DNA from: Haloarcula pelagica
Lineage (GTDB): Archaea; Halobacteriota; Halobacteria; Halobacteriales; Haloarculaceae
Direction of reading: 5' to 3'
DNA length: 64,000 bases
Assembly (NCBI RefSeq): GCF_030127105.1
Contig: NZ_CP126162.1
Coordinates: 124,001-188,000, forward strand
In this document: in pieces, positions 61,022-64,000 of the stretch
How positions within the stretch are numbered: the stretch's first letter is position 1
Layout: each line of letters begins with the position of its first letter
Notes under the pieces: generated by a model
What the model was told of the DNA's origin: nothing
The model's input: only the letters and a program-made list of their open reading frames with translations
Database searches by the model: none
Translations under genes and position numbers: made by a program

Positions 61022-61795
61022 ATGGACTCCTACGACCACACACCAGTCTCTCTCGACGGCAAGCGCGCGGTCGTCGTCGGCGGGACGAGCGGCATCGGAC
61101 AGGCAATCGCCCTCGGGTTCGCAGCCGAGGGGGCAGACGTGATCGCGACCAGTCGCAGCGAGGACGCCGTCAGTGAGACGGCCGACGCCATCGAGGAGTA
61201 CGGCGTCGATACGGCCCGAGTGACCTGTGACGTGACCGAGCGCGAGACGCTCGACGCGCTGCGGGAGACGGCCCAGGCGGAACTGGGCGGTATCGACGCT
61301 GTCGTCGCCTCACAGGGCGCGATCTCCCGGGAGTCGGTGCTGGGTATCGACGACGAGTCCTGGGAGTTCGTCACCGACGTGGCGCTGGACGGCGTCCGTC
61401 GGGTGACCCAGGCGCTCGTCCCCGGGATGGACGGCGACGGAGCGGTCGTCAACATCTCCTCGCTTGCGGCGCGGTTGGCGATGGCGGACCTGCCGGCCTA
61501 CGCGGCGGCCAAAGGCGGCGTTGAGTCGTTCACGCGCGCGTCGGCAAAGGAACTGGCCCCGGAAGTGCGCGTCAACGCGATCGCACCCGGGTTCGTCATC
61601 ACGCCACAGAACGCCGACACGTACGCCGAGGGGACCGAGAAACGGGCCGAGATCGACGACCGGACGCCGCTGGGGCGGGTCGCCGACCGCGAGGAGATCG
61701 TCGGCGCAGCGGTCTTCCTCGCAAGCGACGCCGCGTCGTTCGTCACGGGCGAGGTGCTCACCGTCGACGGTGGATTCGCGGACAGCGCGTTCTGA
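61022..61795 (+). CDS. SDR family oxidoreductase
   Basis: A 257-residue classical short-chain dehydrogenase. The cofactor loop is VVGGTSGIGQAIAL, the Asn-Ala-Gly equivalent is VASQGA, the catalytic Ser is in VNISSLAARLAMADLPAYAA, and Tyr-x3-Lys is in YAAAKGGVESF. The C-terminal segment is APGFVITPQNADTYAEG. It probably oxidises a sugar, sugar acid or polyol with NAD(P). The ATG at 61022 is supported by the TATA spacing; the frame to 60965 is ignored. It is divergent from the ADH gene and in the same catabolic set. Confidence 0.9.
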   Translation: MDSYDHTPVSLDGKRAVVVGGTSGIGQAIALGFAAEGADVIATSRSEDAVSETADAIEEYGVDTARVTCDVTERETLDALRETAQAELGGIDAVVASQGAISRESVLGIDDESWEFVTDVALDGVRRVTQALVPGMDGDGAVVNISSLAARLAMADLPAYAAAKGGVESFTRASAKELAPEVRVNAIAPGFVITPQNADTYAEGTEKRAEIDDRTPLGRVADREEIVGAAVFLASDAASFVTGEVLTVDGGFADSAF

Positions 61796-61916
61796 CCGCA
61801 GTCGACACGCCGGCGACCGGGCGACCCCGGTCAGTCGAGTTCTCTCCTGAGTCGGTGTGGTGAAAAGCAGCAGGTGAGTTCGAGTCGCAGAAACACGCCG
61901 AGAGGGGCCGGCGACC

Positions 61917-63062
61917 TTACAGCCGCAGTTCCTGCTCGGCGAACTCCAGTTGGCGGTTGTGGAGCGCCTCGCCGCTGGCGGCGTCGAAGACGTGGACGGT
62001 CTCCGGGGGAATGTAGACACGGACGGTCTCGCCGGCGTCGACCTGTTTCATCCCCTCGGTAGTCGCGACGAGGTCCTCTGTTCCCTCCGTCTCACCGGGG
62101 AACTCCAGGTGGACGACGTTCTGGTTGCCCATCGGTTCGACGACGGTGGCGGTCATCTCGAACTCGTGGGCGGGGTTGTCGGCGGACTCGCCGATCTCGA
62201 TGTCCTCCGGGCGGATGCCAAAGACGAGATCCGTCGCGTCGCCGACGGCGTCGGCGATGTCCATGGGGAGGGGATACTGGATGCGGTCGGTGACGAACGA
62301 CGACCCCTCGCGCCTGCCGGTGAGGAAATTCATCGACGGCTCGCCGATGAACTGGGCGACAAAGAGGTTCGCCGGCTCGTGGTACAGCTCCAAGGGCCGA
62401 CCGACCTGCTGGAGTTTCCCGTCGTTCATCACGGCGATGCGGTCGGACATCGTCATCGCCTCGGTCTGGTCGTGGGTGACGTAGACGGTCGTCACGCCGA
62501 GTTGCTGCTGGAGTTGCTGGAGTTCGGTGCGCATCTCCGCGCGGAGTTTCGCGTCCAGGTTCGAGAGCGGTTCGTCCATCAGGAACACCTCGGGGTCCCG
62601 GACGATGGCCCGTCCCAGCGCGACCCGCTGTTGCTGGCCGCCCGACAGTTCGCCGGGGAGGCGATCGAGGAGGCCCTCGATGCCCATCATCGAGGCGGCT
62701 TCGGTGACCCGGTCGTCGATCTCGGCGTCCGAGAGGTCGGTCGCCTCCTCCAGCCCGAACGACATGTTCCCGCGGGCGGTCTTGTGCGGGTACAGCGCGT
62801 AGGACTGGAACACCATCGCGATGTCCCGATCCTGGGTCCGCACGTCGTTCTGGACCGAATCGTCGAGGCGGATCTCGCCGTCGGTGATCGTCTCCAGCCC
62901 GGCGATCATCCGCAGGGTGGTGGACTTCCCACAGCCCGACGGGCCGACCAGCACGAGGAACTCGCCGTCGGGAATCTCGACAGAGATGTCGTCGACCGCG
63001 ACGATCTCCTCGTCGCCGTCCTCGAACACCTTCGTCACGTCGTCGAGTATCAGTCGGGACAT
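61917..63062 (-). CDS. Sugar ABC transporter ATP-binding protein, MalK/UgpC type (XacJ/K-like)
   Basis: A 381-residue ATPase. Walker A is GPSGCGKST, the signature is LSGGQQQRVALGRA and Walker B is VFLMDEPLSNLDAK, followed by ELQQLQQQLGVTTVYVTHDQ. The C-terminal OB/TOBE domain has VFGIRPEDIEIGESADN. It drives import of a sugar such as a pentose or glycerol-phosphate type substrate. Its start overlaps the stop of the next ATPase gene by one base (TAATG), so the two are coupled, as in the two-ATPase Xac system of Haloferax (XacJ and XacK). The permeases and binding protein are not in the window. Confidence 0.92.
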   Translation of the reverse strand: MSRLILDDVTKVFEDGDEEIVAVDDISVEIPDGEFLVLVGPSGCGKSTTLRMIAGLETITDGEIRLDDSVQNDVRTQDRDIAMVFQSYALYPHKTARGNMSFGLEEATDLSDAEIDDRVTEAASMMGIEGLLDRLPGELSGGQQQRVALGRAIVRDPEVFLMDEPLSNLDAKLRAEMRTELQQLQQQLGVTTVYVTHDQTEAMTMSDRIAVMNDGKLQQVGRPLELYHEPANLFVAQFIGEPSMNFLTGRREGSSFVTDRIQYPLPMDIADAVGDATDLVFGIRPEDIEIGESADNPAHEFEMTATVVEPMGNQNVVHLEFPGETEGTEDLVATTEGMKQVDAGETVRVYIPPETVHVFDAASGEALHNRQLEFAEQELRL

Positions 63063-64000
63063 TAGACGTTCGTCACCTCCGTGGCCGCGGCCAGTCGGCG
63101 CGTGTGCAACGCCTCGCCGCTTGCGGCGTCGAAGACGTGGATGTCGTCGGGGTCCAGTGTCGCGACGACCGACTGGCCGGACTCGACGATGTCGGTGCCA
63201 CTGGTCAGGGCGTGCACCAGTTCCGTCCCCTCCGTGTCCGCGGTGTGGTGCAGGTGGACGACGTTCTGGTCGCCGTGTGGCTCGACGACGCTCACCTCCA
63301 TCGGGAACTCGTGATCCTGGAGGGGGGTGTCGTACTCCTCGGCCGGGGCGATGGAAACGTCCTCCGGGCGGATACCCAGCACCACCTCGTCGACACCCCC
63401 AACGGCCTCCCGGATATCGCCGTCGAAGGGGTACTCGACGAACTGGCCGTCGAAGGTCCCGCGCCTGACGGTGCCGGTGAGGAAGTTCATCATCGGCTCG
63501 CCGATAAAGCCCGCGACGAAGCGGTTCGCGGGCGCGTGGTACAGTTCGAGGGGTTTGCCCACCTGCTGGAGTTCCCCGTCGTCCATCACGGCGATGCGGT
63601 CGGACATCGTCATCGCCTCGGTCTGGTTGTGGGTGACGTAGACGGTCGTGACGCCGAACTGCTCCTGGAGTTGCTGGAGTTCGGTGCGCATCTCCGCGCG
63701 GAGTTTCGCGTCCAGGTTCGAGAGCGGCTCGTCCATCAGGAACACCTCGGGGTCCCGGACGATCGCCCGTCCCAGCGCGACCCGCTGTTGTTGCCCGCCC
63801 GAAAGCTCCTCGGGCTTGCGTTCGAGCAGGTCCTCGATGCCCAGCATCGCGGCGATCTCCTCGACGCGCTCCTCGCGCTCGGCGTCGGTGTAGCCCGACT
63901 CTTCCTCCAGCCCGAACCGGACGTTCTCCCGGATGGTCATGTGGGGATAGAGCGCGTAGTCCTGGAACACCATGGCGATGTCGCGGTTCTGGGGCACGCG
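63062..64000 (-). CDS. Second sugar ABC transporter ATP-binding protein, MalK/UgpC type, N-terminus cut by window edge
   Basis: About 312 residues of a paralogue of the neighbouring ATPase; the start lies beyond the right edge. It has the Q-loop region (DIAMVFQDYALYPHMTIREN), LSGGQQQRVALGRA, LMDEPLSNLDAKLR and a TOBE-type end (LGIRPEDVSIAPAEEYD). Long DNA stretches match the first copy, for example both encode RDPEVFLMDEPLSNLDAKLR and the residues after it. Two such ATPases in a row suggest a heterodimeric ATPase for one permease. Confidence 0.92.
   Translation of the reverse strand, partial: RVPQNRDIAMVFQDYALYPHMTIRENVRFGLEEESGYTDAEREERVEEIAAMLGIEDLLERKPEELSGGQQQRVALGRAIVRDPEVFLMDEPLSNLDAKLRAEMRTELQQLQEQFGVTTVYVTHNQTEAMTMSDRIAVMDDGELQQVGKPLELYHAPANRFVAGFIGEPMMNFLTGTVRRGTFDGQFVEYPFDGDIREAVGGVDEVVLGIRPEDVSIAPAEEYDTPLQDHEFPMEVSVVEPHGDQNVVHLHHTADTEGTELVHALTSGTDIVESGQSVVATLDPDDIHVFDAASGEALHTRRLAAATEVTNV

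Noticed and set aside
61870-61895. T-arm-like GTTCGAGTC before the sugar ATPase genes
   Set aside because: No matching stem partners or remaining tRNA arms are found around it.

Overview
The window is high-GC haloarchaeal (class Halobacteria) chromosome-type DNA. The evidence is the acidic proteins, twin-arginine lipoprotein signals ending in a lipobox Cys, and TATA boxes about 25 bases before start codons (leaderless transcripts). Several family choices also fit: halo-type transducer, Gfo6-type xylose dehydrogenase, DUF5518, FilR1-like regulator and a CPxCG micro-protein. No rRNA, tRNA, CRISPR array or insertion sequence was found. The genus cannot be fixed from the sequence alone.

Layout. 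1-7331: the end of a chemotaxis transducer, a stand-alone E2-type acyltransferase, a CPBP protease, DUF389 and DUF1269 proteins, small membrane proteins (one of only 31 residues) and a winged-helix regulator. 7504-13266: a giant secreted protein with three GLUG blocks, then Ig/cadherin/PKD/CARDB-like domains and a dockerin-like end. 13341-14198: an MscS channel. 14493-20165: two tandem, nearly identical arylsulfatases followed by a formylglycine-generating enzyme, a self-contained sulfatase module. 20232-45520: a long run of membrane and stress-type genes, many in paralogous pairs within the window (AI-2E-type, DUF389, BASS carriers). It also holds a UbiB kinase, BrkB/YihY, DUF4397 stalk protein, aspartoacylase-like enzyme, a patatin fused to two SnoaL-like domains, PLD-like protein, phosphoesterase, LOR protein, zinc micro-protein, HdeD, VIT1, UspA, an AEC carrier and a PAS-GAF protein.

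45903-56338: a catabolic-looking cluster. It has an IclR regulator, a complete branched-chain-amino-acid-type (Liv) ABC transporter, a PQQ-propeller lipoprotein, a cupin, and two adjacent genes for the two halves of the plant Tm-1 architecture (PEP-hydrolase-like TIM barrel and Tm-1/UPF0261 domain). Four copies of a 17-base palindrome centred on CAT(A/T)ATG lie before the regulator and before the transporter. This is the best candidate for an undescribed system. 56928-64000: a pentose-type locus with two Gfo/Idh/MocA dehydrogenases (one Gfo6/XacA-like), an IclR regulator, a zinc alcohol dehydrogenase, an SDR and two adjacent sugar-ABC ATPases, the last cut by the window edge. It resembles the Haloferax xac locus, but the sugar-acid dehydratases and permeases are not in view.

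How the parts may work together (inference): the right-hand third imports and oxidises organic substrates under two IclR regulators; the sulfatase module may release sulfate from sulfated glycans or organosulfates; the middle is envelope and stress housekeeping.
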